DNA from: Chitinophagaceae bacterium
Lineage (GTDB): Bacteria; Bacteroidota; Bacteroidia; Chitinophagales; Chitinophagaceae
DNA length: 64,000 bases
Direction of reading: 5' to 3'
NCBI GenBank assembly: GCA_004028795.1
Contig: SAIW01000017.1
Span: forward strand, 1 to 64,000
Every line of letters begins with the position of its first letter. Within the stretch, counting starts at the first letter, position 1. Shown piece by piece: positions 25,648 through 34,838 of the stretch. A program made the position numbers and the translations under genes. A model generated the notes under the pieces. That model ran no database searches. It was not told the origin of the DNA and saw nothing but the letters and a program-made list of their open reading frames with translations.

Positions 25648-27286
25648 ACAAACTCACCCCTCTCTTCCATGGTATAAAATCATCTTGATTTAATAAAACA
25701 GCTTTCGGTATTACTTCACCGCTGGCTGCTTTAATACAAAACTCTAAAATATCTTCCCCCATTTGTTCTATTGTCTTTTCTCCGTCAATAACAGGGCCTG
25801 TGTTTATATCAATAATATCTGCCATACGTTTTGCCAATGCATTATTGGTGGCTACTTTAATTGTAGGGCAAACAGGGTTACCTGTTGGTGTACCCAAACC
25901 TGTAGTAAATAAAATAAGTGTTGCACCGCTGGCTGCCTTACCTGTTGTTGCTTCCACATCATTACCCGGTGTACAAACTAAATTCAACCCCGGTTTTGTG
26001 GCAGGCTCTGTATAATCCAACACATCCTCAACTGGGGATGCACCACCTTTTCTTGCTGCACCTGTGCTTTTAATGGCATCGGTAATTAATCCGTCTTTGA
26101 TATTACCCGGAGAAGGATTCATATGAAAACCGGAACCTACTCTATGTGCAGCATCATTGTATGCAGTCATTAAATGAATGAATTTTTTGGCTGCTGCTTC
26201 ATCTTTGGTTCTGTCAATTAAATTTTGTTCGGCTCCGCATAATTCAGGAAACTCTGCCAATAAAACTGTTCCGCCTAAAGCCACTAATAGGTCACTTGTA
26301 TAACCAACAGCAGGGTTGGCAGATATACCGCTGAAACCATCGCTACCGCCGCATTTTACGCCCAACACCAATTTGCTTAATGGTGCAGGTTTACGTTCAA
26401 TTTTATTTATTTCAACTAAGCCTTCAAATGTTTTTTTTATAGCTTCACTTATTAATTGTTCTTCACTCTGGCTTTGTTGTTGCTCAAAAACAAATAATGG
26501 TTTATTAAAGTTGGGGTTGCGTTCTTTCAAATCATTTAAAAAATCCTGTGTTTGTAAATTCTGGCAACCTAAACTTAATACCGTAACACCGGCAACATTG
26601 GCGTGGTCTGCATAAGCAGCCAATAACTTACTTAATACAGCTGCATCCTGACGGATACCACCGCATCCACCCTGATGATTTAAAAATTTTATGCCATCTA
26701 CGTTTTTAAAAACACGATGAGCATTATTTGCAGTTGAAGGAGACAGGCTTATACTGTGAATGTCTTCTCCTTTTTTATAAGCTTCTAATAGTTGATGTGT
26801 AAAGCTTTTGTATTTAGGTGTTACGGCATAACCCAATTCATTATGCAATGCTTCTTTAATAACATCTAAGTTTCTGTTTTCGCAGAATACAGTGGGAATG
26901 AATAACCAATAATTAGCTGTACCTACTTTACCATCTGCTCTGTGATAACCATTGAATGTTCTTCCTTTAAATTTTGAAACATCGGGTGCATGCCATTCAT
27001 AATGATATGGTCTATACTCAAAAGGGTCGGCGGCATGTTTTAAGTTATCAGTTGTCATTCGCATACCACGCATTACATAATGCTGAATTTTTCCAACCAA
27101 TACACCATACATAATTACTTCATCGCCTGTATTCATATCGTTTATATAAAACTTATGTTTTGCGGGGATATCTTCCTGCAATACATAGTCCTCTCCGCCA
27201 TAACTAATGGTTTCACCCTTTGTTAAATCCTGCAAAGCCACAATTACATTGTCTTTCTGGTGAACTTTTAAAACTTTATTTGCCAT
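25646..27286 (-). CDS. uxaA: Altronate dehydratase
   Basis: This 546-residue altronate dehydratase removes water from D-altronate to give KDG. The N-terminal SAF-type UxaA domain (residues about 1-95; VALQDLTKGETI, PAKHKFYINDMNTGDEVIMYG) is joined to the large catalytic domain. There GYHRADGKVGTANYW, NHQGGCGGIRQDA, KCGGSDGFSGISANPAVG and TTGLGTPTGNPVCPTIKVATN include the conserved Cys residues for the iron site. The two domains are fused, as is normal for UxaA. It lies between uxaB and uxaC, completing the galacturonate branch. Confidence 0.94.
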   Translation of the reverse strand: MANKVLKVHQKDNVIVALQDLTKGETISYGGEDYVLQEDIPAKHKFYINDMNTGDEVIMYGVLVGKIQHYVMRGMRMTTDNLKHAADPFEYRPYHYEWHAPDVSKFKGRTFNGYHRADGKVGTANYWLFIPTVFCENRNLDVIKEALHNELGYAVTPKYKSFTHQLLEAYKKGEDIHSISLSPSTANNAHRVFKNVDGIKFLNHQGGCGGIRQDAAVLSKLLAAYADHANVAGVTVLSLGCQNLQTQDFLNDLKERNPNFNKPLFVFEQQQSQSEEQLISEAIKKTFEGLVEINKIERKPAPLSKLVLGVKCGGSDGFSGISANPAVGYTSDLLVALGGTVLLAEFPELCGAEQNLIDRTKDEAAAKKFIHLMTAYNDAAHRVGSGFHMNPSPGNIKDGLITDAIKSTGAARKGGASPVEDVLDYTEPATKPGLNLVCTPGNDVEATTGKAASGATLILFTTGLGTPTGNPVCPTIKVATNNALAKRMADIIDINTGPVIDGEKTIEQMGEDILEFCIKAASGEVIPKAVLLNQDDFIPWKRGVSL

Positions 27287-27300
27287 GATTACTATTATTC

Positions 27301-27384
27301 GTCATTTCGAAGTTCTTGCTGAGAAATCTCATCATTAAACTTATTGAGATTTCTCGTTGGGCAAGAACCCAATCTCGAAATGAC
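27301..27384. repeat. REP-like palindromic element between uxaA and uxaB
   Basis: GTCATTTCGA at 27301 pairs with TCGAAATGAC at 27375-27384. Inside, GTTCTTGC pairs with GCAAGAAC, and GAGAAATCTCA with TGAGATTTCTC, so almost the whole 84 bp folds into one long hairpin. A second copy lies at 31951-32045. Such elements are common in intergenic DNA of Bacteroidota. Confidence 0.85.
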
Positions 27385-27390
27385 ACTTTA

Positions 27391-28899
27391 TTATTTTAAT
27401 ATTAATTGTTCAATAGTTGCTGTTGGATTAACTGCCAGGCTTTGCAAATAATGATTGACTGCTTCTTCAAAACCATTCAATTTGGTTATATCACTTCCCC
27501 ATAAATCTGTATTGCTCAACACTGCATTTACAATAGTTGATTGATTGTTGGCTTGCCATATTGCATGCAATAGAGCAGCACTATCATCTTCAATTGTATA
27601 ATTACCATTTATATTGCTACCCACAAATTTTCCGTCAACATTTTCAGTTTGCATGAATAAAATATAAGCAGCAAAGCCTAATGCCATGTATTGCGGAACA
27701 CTTGTATTTTCTTCATAATGTTTTAACAACACAGGCAAGTTACGCATCTTCATTTTAGATGTGTACTGAACAGTTATGCTTAACCATTTATGCTCTATAT
27801 ATGGATTACGGAAACGGTCAATTACTTTATTGGCAAAATCATTTGCCATTTCTTTAGTAATGGCTCCTTTAGCAATAACCGGAACAATTTCGTTTAACAT
27901 GATGTTGCTTATAAAAGCACTCATCATTTTATTTTCCATGGCTTCTTTAACTGTTAAAAAGCCTGCCAGTACTGCCACTCCGCAACTGTAAGTATGTGTA
28001 CCGTTTAATAAACGCAGTTTCAACTCACGAAACACATTAATATCCGGTGCAATAATTACTCCGCTATCTGCTTTTGCAAATGATAACGCATTATTTACTT
28101 TTTCTGATGATGCTTCTATTGCCCATAAACGATAGGGTTCTGAACTGATTAATAAAGCATCTTCATAACCTAATTTTTCTTCAACTGTTTTTTGTTGTTC
28201 TGCCGGTAGCTTACCGGGAACAATTCTATCAACCAAAGAACTGCAGAAATAATTGGCTGAAGTAAGCCATGTAATAAAGTCTTCGCTTAAATTATTATTC
28301 TTAGCTAACTGAAGAACAATAGCTTCTAATTTTTTTCCGTTATCAACCAATAATTCTGTAGGCACAATAACCATCCCTTTATCAGCAGCACCGTTAAATA
28401 CTTCATAACGTTTATGCAGGAATGCCAATAGTTTACCTGGAAAGGAAACAGGTGGTGCAGCGGTTATTTTATCCTCTGCCAACAAACTAATGCCCACTTC
28501 TGTTGTGTTGGAAATAATAACTTCCATTGCGGGGTTTGCTGCACAATTTAAAACTTCATTCCATTCTGATTGTGCACTTAATACCCTGCTTACTGATGCA
28601 TTGATTAAGGTTTCTTCAACCCGCTTACCATCTTCAATACCCTGAATAACATGGGTATATAAGCCATCCTGCGTTGCAAAAGCATCTGCTCCGCCGCTCG
28701 CTGTTGATTTTACAATAACTACTCTGCCGTTAAAAATATTTTGCTTATTGGCTTTGTCAATAAAATAATCGGGTAAGCCACGTAATAAAACACCAGTACC
28801 AAATTGCAATACTTTTTCTGGTAATAACAAAATATTTTCTGCAGGTACATTTACATTGCTATTGTTTACACTCGTTAAATTGTTCTTACTAAGTATCAT
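27391..28899 (-). CDS. uxaB: Tagaturonate reductase (altronate oxidoreductase)
   Basis: This 502-residue mannitol-dehydrogenase-family enzyme reduces tagaturonate to altronate with NADH. The N-terminal Rossmann part starts at LQFGTGVLLRGLPDYFIDKANKQ. NTTEVGISL, CSSLVDRIVPGKLP and YRLWAIE are followed by the C-terminal helical domain, where LKLRLLNGTHTYSCGVA holds the catalytic Lys/Asn/His region. Length matches bacterial UxaB. It precedes uxaA with a REP-like element in the gap and follows the CE8 gene by 16 bp, so degradation and catabolism share an operon. Confidence 0.92.
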   Translation of the reverse strand: MILSKNNLTSVNNSNVNVPAENILLLPEKVLQFGTGVLLRGLPDYFIDKANKQNIFNGRVVIVKSTASGGADAFATQDGLYTHVIQGIEDGKRVEETLINASVSRVLSAQSEWNEVLNCAANPAMEVIISNTTEVGISLLAEDKITAAPPVSFPGKLLAFLHKRYEVFNGAADKGMVIVPTELLVDNGKKLEAIVLQLAKNNNLSEDFITWLTSANYFCSSLVDRIVPGKLPAEQQKTVEEKLGYEDALLISSEPYRLWAIEASSEKVNNALSFAKADSGVIIAPDINVFRELKLRLLNGTHTYSCGVAVLAGFLTVKEAMENKMMSAFISNIMLNEIVPVIAKGAITKEMANDFANKVIDRFRNPYIEHKWLSITVQYTSKMKMRNLPVLLKHYEENTSVPQYMALGFAAYILFMQTENVDGKFVGSNINGNYTIEDDSAALLHAIWQANNQSTIVNAVLSNTDLWGSDITKLNGFEEAVNHYLQSLAVNPTATIEQLILK

Positions 28900-28915
28900 T
28901 TCTTTTAATAATCAT

Positions 28916-29953
28916 TTACATATTTACATTCCATCTGTTACCAAAAACCCATGATGGATTTATATTCTTTGCTTCAGGTTTATTTTTTGCCGTTTGTAAA
29001 TTATCAGCAAACCATTTATAATCTCCCGCTTTTCTATGGCAGTTATAAAAATAAATTCTTTCGCCCCAATTTATAGTATTGCCTTGCACAGGTACTAAAT
29101 AAATCGGTTTATCTGCCATGTTGTTTGCAAACGAGCAATTGATTAAATAGAACTGTGCATCTTTATGATAACGACCTAACATAAAGCCATCGTAACCTTT
29201 AAAAGTACAATTTACTAAAACCGTTTTTTCATCTTCATATTTACTGCCATCGTGCCAAATACTTGCAGGGCCTGTGTTTGCCATGAATGTGCAATTTTCT
29301 GCATAAGCCCAGCCACGCGGACAATAAAAATCTACGCCGCCTTCCATTGCACAATCTTTAAAATAAAACATGCCATCTTCTAAATTCCATGGACTAACCG
29401 TATCGCCTGCAAAAGCCTTTAAATTACAATTGATGACTTTTAATCTTGTTGTTTGAAAAGAACGTAATGCCATTTGATGACCATCTTTTCTGATTGTTTT
29501 TTTATGAGTAATGGTATCTGCTGCACATGGAATTTCTTTTGAGGTATTATTATCAAAACCATAAGTGTTTTGAATAGTAAGGTTTTGTAATGTAATATCG
29601 CTGCCGCGAAGATTTAAAGTTGCAACGCCCCAATCATCAATATGGTCGCAACGCCATTCATCTCTTGCAATGGCTTGCGTTAAAATGGTTGTATTTTTAT
29701 CATCGCCTTCTAACACAATATTATTCTTGGTAATAAAAATCTTTTCTTTATAAATACCTTTTTTTATGTGAATGATGCATGGTGCAACAGCATTATCACT
29801 TAAGCTGTTAATGGCTTCCTGAATGCTAGTAAAGTTCCCATTACCATTAATATCAACAACAATAGTTTGTGCCTGCAGCAAGCATGAAGCCAAAAGCATA
29901 AAGCTGAAGGCTAAAGACTTTATAAGACGATATGAAGCTTTTTTATTAAACAT
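28916..29953 (-). CDS. Divergent CE8 pectinesterase-family protein
   Basis: This secreted beta-helix protein of 345 residues (signal peptide with LLASCLLQAQ) belongs to the pectin methylesterase family CE8. The start VVDINGNGNFTSIQEAINSL is typical. The two catalytic Asp positions survive as AGDTVSP and GGVDFYCPRG, but the usual QDTL, DFIFG and LGRPW motifs are altered (the last to LGRYHKD). The other CE8 gene at 33824 keeps the canonical forms. A different ester or a branched pectic region may be the substrate. Its frame shares one base with the GH105 gene end (position 29953). Confidence 0.75.
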   Translation of the reverse strand: MFNKKASYRLIKSLAFSFMLLASCLLQAQTIVVDINGNGNFTSIQEAINSLSDNAVAPCIIHIKKGIYKEKIFITKNNIVLEGDDKNTTILTQAIARDEWRCDHIDDWGVATLNLRGSDITLQNLTIQNTYGFDNNTSKEIPCAADTITHKKTIRKDGHQMALRSFQTTRLKVINCNLKAFAGDTVSPWNLEDGMFYFKDCAMEGGVDFYCPRGWAYAENCTFMANTGPASIWHDGSKYEDEKTVLVNCTFKGYDGFMLGRYHKDAQFYLINCSFANNMADKPIYLVPVQGNTINWGERIYFYNCHRKAGDYKWFADNLQTAKNKPEAKNINPSWVFGNRWNVNM

Positions 29954-31866
29954 TATTTTTTAGACTGTGCTATCAACCATTTAACTAAACTGTTGGCAGC
30001 TTTAAAGTTTTCAAATTCTAATGGCAATCTTCTTCCGTCTAAGTATTCGTTATATAACCACGGGTCTCCGGTTGCAAATACAGTTCCCTTGCCCACTTTA
30101 GCAACTGCAAAAACATTGATACTGTCTTTTTGAAGTTTAACCTCAGCAGGGCTTTTAACGGTTATAGATGCAATTTCTTTCTGATAAATTTTATTGATGC
30201 CTTTTAAAATTTCATTGTCTTTGGAAACATACACTGCACCAAATTCATAGCCCGTTCCGCTTAACCTGTTATAACTATCTTCATTAAAATGTATACCGAA
30301 TTTTTCAGGTAGTTGATTAAAGTGTTCAAACTCTGCATTGCCTTTATCATTATGAAGTATTACTAAAGTGCCGCCTGCTTTCACCCAATTATAAATTACT
30401 TCTGCATCTTTAGGCTGCATATAATTAGGGGTTGGGTTATCTGCTGTATTATCAGCATCAACAATAATATAAATATCTGCTCCTTTTAAATTTTCTGCTG
30501 TGGGTGCTGTGTATAAAGTTTTAGTTGCTACACCATAGCTATTGAATACATTACCTAATAAAGAAAAGCCGCCATCATTTTTTTGTTCCCATACATAATG
30601 AAATGGTTTTAAAGTTCCTGTTACATCTTTCTTCATTTCAGCATTAAACCAATGGTCTAACAAAACAGTTTTGCCTTTGCCTATAGGTAAGGTTGGCAAT
30701 AATTCCATTTCATTGGCTGCTAATAAAAATGCACCAACACCTTTAGGGTCGTTTACAATAACGGGCTCACTCATGTAATAGCTGAAAGTTCCATCTCTGT
30801 AAGGGTTTCCGCCCAAGCCACTTACTTTAACTGTACCGTATAAGTTGGTTTGACTGCCTGCCTGTCCGTTAGGCAGGTTTTCTTCTTTAATGAATTTTGA
30901 AAGAATACCATTATATCCTTTTTTAGCAATGGCTAATTTGGTTTCAGGTAAATAACCTTTGCGAACACCTTTTGCAACAGCATACACATATTGGCAAGAG
31001 GCAGACGCTTCAAAATAATTTTTCTCTTTTCCTTCGCCTGTATAATTCAACACATCGTACCATAAGCCTGTTTGTTTGTCCTGCACTTTTTCTATTGCAT
31101 TTACCAATCTGTTTAAAATATCAATTAATGCTTTTCTTTTCGGATGATTGGCAGGAAAGTTATCTAATACATCAACCAATGCATCTGCATACCAACCCAT
31201 TGCTCTTGCCCAAAAATGTGGTGATGTACCTGTTTGTTTATTTGCCCATTTTTGTCCTTTGCTTTCATCCCAAGCATGATATAACAAACCAGTTTTTTCA
31301 TCTCTTGCATGTTTTTCCATCCATATAAACTGATTGGCAATGTCATTAAAAGCACTGTCTTCATTAGCTAACATCGCATACTCTGCATAAAACGGTTCTC
31401 CCATATACAAACCATCTAACCACATTTGATTGGGATAAATTTTCTTATGCCAGAAGCCTCCTTCTTTTGTACGGGGTTGATGTTTTAATTGTTCACGCAG
31501 AGCAACAGATGCTTTCCAATATTTTTCCAAGCCGGTAACACGATATAACAATAAAGCCAGCTTACCATCGTTCACCATATCAATATTGTATTCATCCTGT
31601 TTATACCCTTTAATGCTGCCATCATTTTGTATAAACAAATCCATTTGTTGTTGAATGTATTTAAAGTATAAAGGGTTACCCGTTTTATACCAAAGCCCTT
31701 CCATGCCTTTTAAAATAACACCCATATCATAGCTCCACTTTGTTTGTTTGGCTGTAACGCTATCAGGCCAAAGTTGCATAGCTGTTGCAGCCATTTTTTC
31801 TGCATTTGATTGAGCACTCATTTGTAATGATGCCAACAACAAAACAGGTATTACTATTTTTTTCAT
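29953..31866 (-). CDS. GH105 unsaturated uronyl hydrolase with C-terminal GATase-like domain
   Basis: This 637-residue secreted protein joins a GH105 (YteR/YesR) alpha/alpha barrel (residues about 25-380) to a second domain (about 400-637) resembling DUF4350/GATase1-like folds (GADIYIIVDADN, PKDAEVIYNWVKAGGTLVILHND, GKGTVFATGDPWLYNEYLDGR). The hydrolase part shows MWLDGLYMGEPFYAEYA with the catalytic Asp, HFWARAMGWYADALVDVLD and GTVKVSGLGGNPYRDGTF. It removes the unsaturated uronyl residue from pectic oligosaccharides. A palindrome-encoded LPNGQAG peptide interrupts the region just before the SGLGG motif. Confidence 0.88.
   Translation of the reverse strand: MKKIVIPVLLLASLQMSAQSNAEKMAATAMQLWPDSVTAKQTKWSYDMGVILKGMEGLWYKTGNPLYFKYIQQQMDLFIQNDGSIKGYKQDEYNIDMVNDGKLALLLYRVTGLEKYWKASVALREQLKHQPRTKEGGFWHKKIYPNQMWLDGLYMGEPFYAEYAMLANEDSAFNDIANQFIWMEKHARDEKTGLLYHAWDESKGQKWANKQTGTSPHFWARAMGWYADALVDVLDNFPANHPKRKALIDILNRLVNAIEKVQDKQTGLWYDVLNYTGEGKEKNYFEASASCQYVYAVAKGVRKGYLPETKLAIAKKGYNGILSKFIKEENLPNGQAGSQTNLYGTVKVSGLGGNPYRDGTFSYYMSEPVIVNDPKGVGAFLLAANEMELLPTLPIGKGKTVLLDHWFNAEMKKDVTGTLKPFHYVWEQKNDGGFSLLGNVFNSYGVATKTLYTAPTAENLKGADIYIIVDADNTADNPTPNYMQPKDAEVIYNWVKAGGTLVILHNDKGNAEFEHFNQLPEKFGIHFNEDSYNRLSGTGYEFGAVYVSKDNEILKGINKIYQKEIASITVKSPAEVKLQKDSINVFAVAKVGKGTVFATGDPWLYNEYLDGRRLPLEFENFKAANSLVKWLIAQSKK
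30857..30877. repeat. Palindrome inserted in frame within GH105
   Basis: CCTGCCT pairs with AGGCAGG around GTCCGTT, a perfect 7-bp stem. On the coding strand it gives NLPNGQAG. Related short palindromes occur widely in Bacteroidota intergenic DNA (from general knowledge); here it lies within a coding frame. Confidence 0.7.
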
Positions 31867-31901
31867 TGTGTAATCAGCTTTTGTTTTTCAATACGGCTTT
31901 C

Positions 31902-31921
31902 GTTGCGTCGCACACTTTTAC
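31902..31921. repeat. 20-nt dispersed element upstream of GH105
   Basis: GTTGCGTCGCACACTTTTAC matches 18 of 20 bases of the element at 7579-7598 before kduD. It lies 36 bp before the GH105 start codon, next to the REP-like element at 31951. Confidence 0.55.
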
Positions 31922-31950
31922 AGTTTGTTCGTTATTCATCTTTCCTTCTC

Positions 31951-32045
31951 GTCATTTCGAGGTTCGTGCCGAGAAATCTCATCGTTAATACTAATGAGAT
32001 TTCTCGTTGGGCAATCCCGAAACTTCGGGACAATCTCGAAATGAC
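31951..32045. repeat. REP-like palindromic element between GH28 and GH105
   Basis: This second copy of the element at 27301 has the same outer arms GTCATTTCGA/TCGAAATGAC and inner GAGAAATCTCAT/ATGAGATTTCTC. It is longer because a small nested hairpin (TCCCGAA/TTCGGGA, 32015-32030) has been added on one side. It fills most of the gap between the two pectinase genes. Confidence 0.85.
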
Positions 32046-32056
32046 GAATTAATTAT

Positions 32057-33706
32057 TTAATTAATACTTACTTTCTTTTCATCTGCACCAAAACCTACTT
32101 TCATTTTTTCTTTCGCTTTAGCTGTATCTGTATTTTTTACTTGTACAGTACCGCTTCTTTCTCCCTGCACCTGTAACAGCAAAGCTGCACCATCGTTGTA
32201 TTTCAGCTTATCTATAATAACGTTATCACTATTCAGCACATAAGCCATAGGGTTGGTATCTTTTGTAAGTATGGTTGCATTTTTAATAGTAATGTTATTG
32301 GCTTCCTGAATATCAATTCCTTTTTTTGCCTGTAATACTAAGTTTTCCAAGTTAATGTTTTGTATATGCATTTCAGGAATGCCACGAATAAAAATGGCTT
32401 TATCGGCACCATCGCAAACAATATTCTTTACATAAAAATTTCTGAATTGCGGTGTGGTTTCATCAACGGGTTTTGTTTCCACTTTTGGTGGTTCTCTTTT
32501 TTCGCCTGCCAACGGAACCGGATCTTTAGCCATATAATACATATCAAACAATATGGCTTCGCCGGGTATATCTTTCATTCTTATATTGTTCACATAAATA
32601 TTCTCTACAATACCACCCCTACCTCTTGCAGTTTTAAAACGCAAGCCTATATCTGTACCAATGAACGTACAGTTTTCAACAAATAGATTTCTTGCTCCGC
32701 CACTCATTTCACTGCCAATAACAAAACCACCGTGAGCATGATACACAATACAATCTTTTATTAACCCGTTTTCGGTTGGCATATTTCTTTTACGGCCTTC
32801 AGCATCTCTTCCGCTTTTAATGCAAATACCATCATCACCAACATCAAAAGTTGAGTTTTGTATAATAAAGTTTTTACAGCTTTCAATATCAATACCATCG
32901 CCGTTTTGAGCATACCAAGGGTTTTTAGCATATACATCCTGCACAATCATGTCTTCACACATTAACGGATGTAAATTCCATGCAGGTGAGTTTTGAAAAG
33001 TTATCCCTTCCAACAGAACACGTTTGCATTTAGTTAATACAACCAAATTGGGGCGAAGAAAATCTTTATAGGCTTCCACATCTTTTAAAGTAACTCCTGG
33101 TTTAATAACGCCTGGGTCTGTTGTTTTTGCTCCTAAAAAATTTTTTTCTGATGGATACCATGTTTTCTTATCATCACTTAAAATACCGCCGCTTTCTACT
33201 TTATTTTTCCATTGAGATTCTGTTAGTTTATCTTTTTTTACTGCCCTCCAGTAATCTCCGTTACCATCAATAATGCCACTTCCTGTAATAGCAATATTTT
33301 CTGCATTGATTGCAGAAACAGGAGATTGATTTCTGTAAGCAGGTAAACCTTCCCAATTGCCTTCAATTAAAGGATATTGATTAAAATCTGAAGTGAATTG
33401 TAACACCGCACTTCTTTCCAAATGCAGATTGACATTGCTTTTCAACACAACGGGACCTGTTAACCAATAACCACCCGGAATTAAAACTACACCGCCACCT
33501 TTTTTACTGCAATCATCAATAGCTGTATTAATTACTTTGGTGTTTAGCGTTACACCATCTGCAACGGCTCCGTATTTGATAATGTTGATAGTATCTTTTC
33601 TGAATGATGTTTTTTTAACTTCAGGAAGGCTTGCGGCTGTTTTTATTTGTGCAAAAGATGATACACCAATTAAAAAACAAATTACTGATAGCTTTAATTT
33701 TTTCAT
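32057..33706 (-). CDS. Polygalacturonase, family GH28
   Basis: This 549-residue secreted beta-helix hydrolase (signal peptide MKKLKLSVICFLIGVSSFAQ) cleaves alpha-1,4-galacturonan. The GH28 active-site blocks are present: NGDGIDIESCKN, VGDDGICIKSG (paired Asp), HGGFVIGSEMSGG (conserved His), and LRFKTARGRGG corresponding to the RIK motif. IIKYGAVADGVTLNTKVINTAI is the usual N-terminal domain of bacterial exo-acting members. A LacI-type operator lies 86 bp upstream, so it probably heads a sub-operon running through GH105 to uxaC. Confidence 0.93.
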   Translation of the reverse strand: MKKLKLSVICFLIGVSSFAQIKTAASLPEVKKTSFRKDTINIIKYGAVADGVTLNTKVINTAIDDCSKKGGGVVLIPGGYWLTGPVVLKSNVNLHLERSAVLQFTSDFNQYPLIEGNWEGLPAYRNQSPVSAINAENIAITGSGIIDGNGDYWRAVKKDKLTESQWKNKVESGGILSDDKKTWYPSEKNFLGAKTTDPGVIKPGVTLKDVEAYKDFLRPNLVVLTKCKRVLLEGITFQNSPAWNLHPLMCEDMIVQDVYAKNPWYAQNGDGIDIESCKNFIIQNSTFDVGDDGICIKSGRDAEGRKRNMPTENGLIKDCIVYHAHGGFVIGSEMSGGARNLFVENCTFIGTDIGLRFKTARGRGGIVENIYVNNIRMKDIPGEAILFDMYYMAKDPVPLAGEKREPPKVETKPVDETTPQFRNFYVKNIVCDGADKAIFIRGIPEMHIQNINLENLVLQAKKGIDIQEANNITIKNATILTKDTNPMAYVLNSDNVIIDKLKYNDGAALLLQVQGERSGTVQVKNTDTAKAKEKMKVGFGADEKKVSIN

Positions 33707-33791
33707 TTGGCAAAAGTTCTGTTTTCAAATGCTTAAACCTGTACAAGTTTACAGCTATAAGGTTGTAAATTATCCTGTTGCATACTGTTTA

Positions 33792-33814
33792 TTTACGCAA
33801 ACGTTTTCCGTAAA
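33792..33814. promoter_or_regulatory. LacI-type operator upstream of GH28
   Basis: The 23-bp site has arms TTTACGCAAA and TTTCCGTAAA around a CG-containing centre; 9 of 11 arm positions match. Its first 14 bases are identical to the site at 40838. It lies between the CE8 and GH28 genes, suggesting an internal promoter of the pectin locus. Confidence 0.68.
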
Positions 33815-33823
33815 ATTTTGCCT

Positions 33824-34828
33824 TCACTTATTTATTTCAGGCATCCACTTGTCGTTCTTACTGAAAATGTTTTCTAAAGTGTACTGCTTTGCTTCTTTGT
33901 CTGTAAGTTGTTTACTCCATAGAGCACGTTTACCTATAGCTGCTCCTTCACCGGTATTGTGATACTCGGCATAAAAAGCAGTTTGCTCATTTTCCTTTTT
34001 ACTCCAGTTATTCCAGCCTTCCGGTACAATATGTTTGCCCAATTCGCAATCAATAAAAACTGTTTTGGCATAAGCCCGCCAAGGTCTGCCGAGAAAAACT
34101 TTTTGAGCTTCATTTGCTGCAATCAGTTTACAATTCAAAAACACATACCCGAATTGCTGATGCTCGGTTGTTGATGCAGCAGTTATAAAAGAGTTCAGTA
34201 AACTTTTAATGGTACAATTTTGAAATACTGCTGTTGCTGCCCCGAAAATAAAATCGGTTGTGCCTTCTATGTAACAATTGTAGTAATACTGTCTGCTTTC
34301 GCCGTTAGCAGTTAACAATGTGTCCTGATTACCTAACAGATTGCAGTTTTGAATAACAAATCTGTCGCCATCAACATGTAAAGCAACAGCCTGGCCAACT
34401 CTTCCCGCTGTATTTCTGATGGTTATATTTTTTATATCAACATCATTGCCTTGTACCCACATCGTGTAAGATGTAAATGTTGAATGTTTTGCTTTGTTGG
34501 TTAACGTATCTGCACATTTTGCAAAATATTTTCCTGAATAATCTGCATAACTGATAATGGTATTTTCTCTGCTTTCACCAACAAAAGAAATATTTGTTAC
34601 CCATGCCGGCACTGTAACCTTCTCAATATAAATTCCGTTTTTAATAGTGATAGTTACATGCTCGGGTGAATAGGCTCTTACTGCATTAATTGCTTCCTGA
34701 ATGGTTGTATAATCTCCGCTTCCATCTTGTGCAACAGTTAATTGTTGTTTGTATTGCGGTGTTTGTGCATTTGTATTAAAGCAAAACAATACGGTTACTA
34801 ACAACAGCAAGTTTTTACAGAAAAGCAT
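33824..34828 (-). CDS. Pectin methylesterase, family CE8
   Basis: This canonical CE8 esterase of 334 residues has a signal peptide and removes methyl groups from homogalacturonan so that GH28 can act. Motifs: AQDGSGDYTTIQEAINAV, QAVALHVDGDRF, NLLGNQDTLLT (first catalytic Asp), GTTDFIFGAATAVFQNC (second catalytic Asp) and VFLGRPWRAYAKTVFIDCEL (Arg and Trp). All catalytic positions are intact. The CE12 gene lies 10 bp upstream on the same strand. A second, divergent CE8 lies at 28916. Confidence 0.93.
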   Translation of the reverse strand: MLFCKNLLLLVTVLFCFNTNAQTPQYKQQLTVAQDGSGDYTTIQEAINAVRAYSPEHVTITIKNGIYIEKVTVPAWVTNISFVGESRENTIISYADYSGKYFAKCADTLTNKAKHSTFTSYTMWVQGNDVDIKNITIRNTAGRVGQAVALHVDGDRFVIQNCNLLGNQDTLLTANGESRQYYYNCYIEGTTDFIFGAATAVFQNCTIKSLLNSFITAASTTEHQQFGYVFLNCKLIAANEAQKVFLGRPWRAYAKTVFIDCELGKHIVPEGWNNWSKKENEQTAFYAEYHNTGEGAAIGKRALWSKQLTDKEAKQYTLENIFSKNDKWMPEINK

Positions 34829-34838
34829 AGTAACAATT

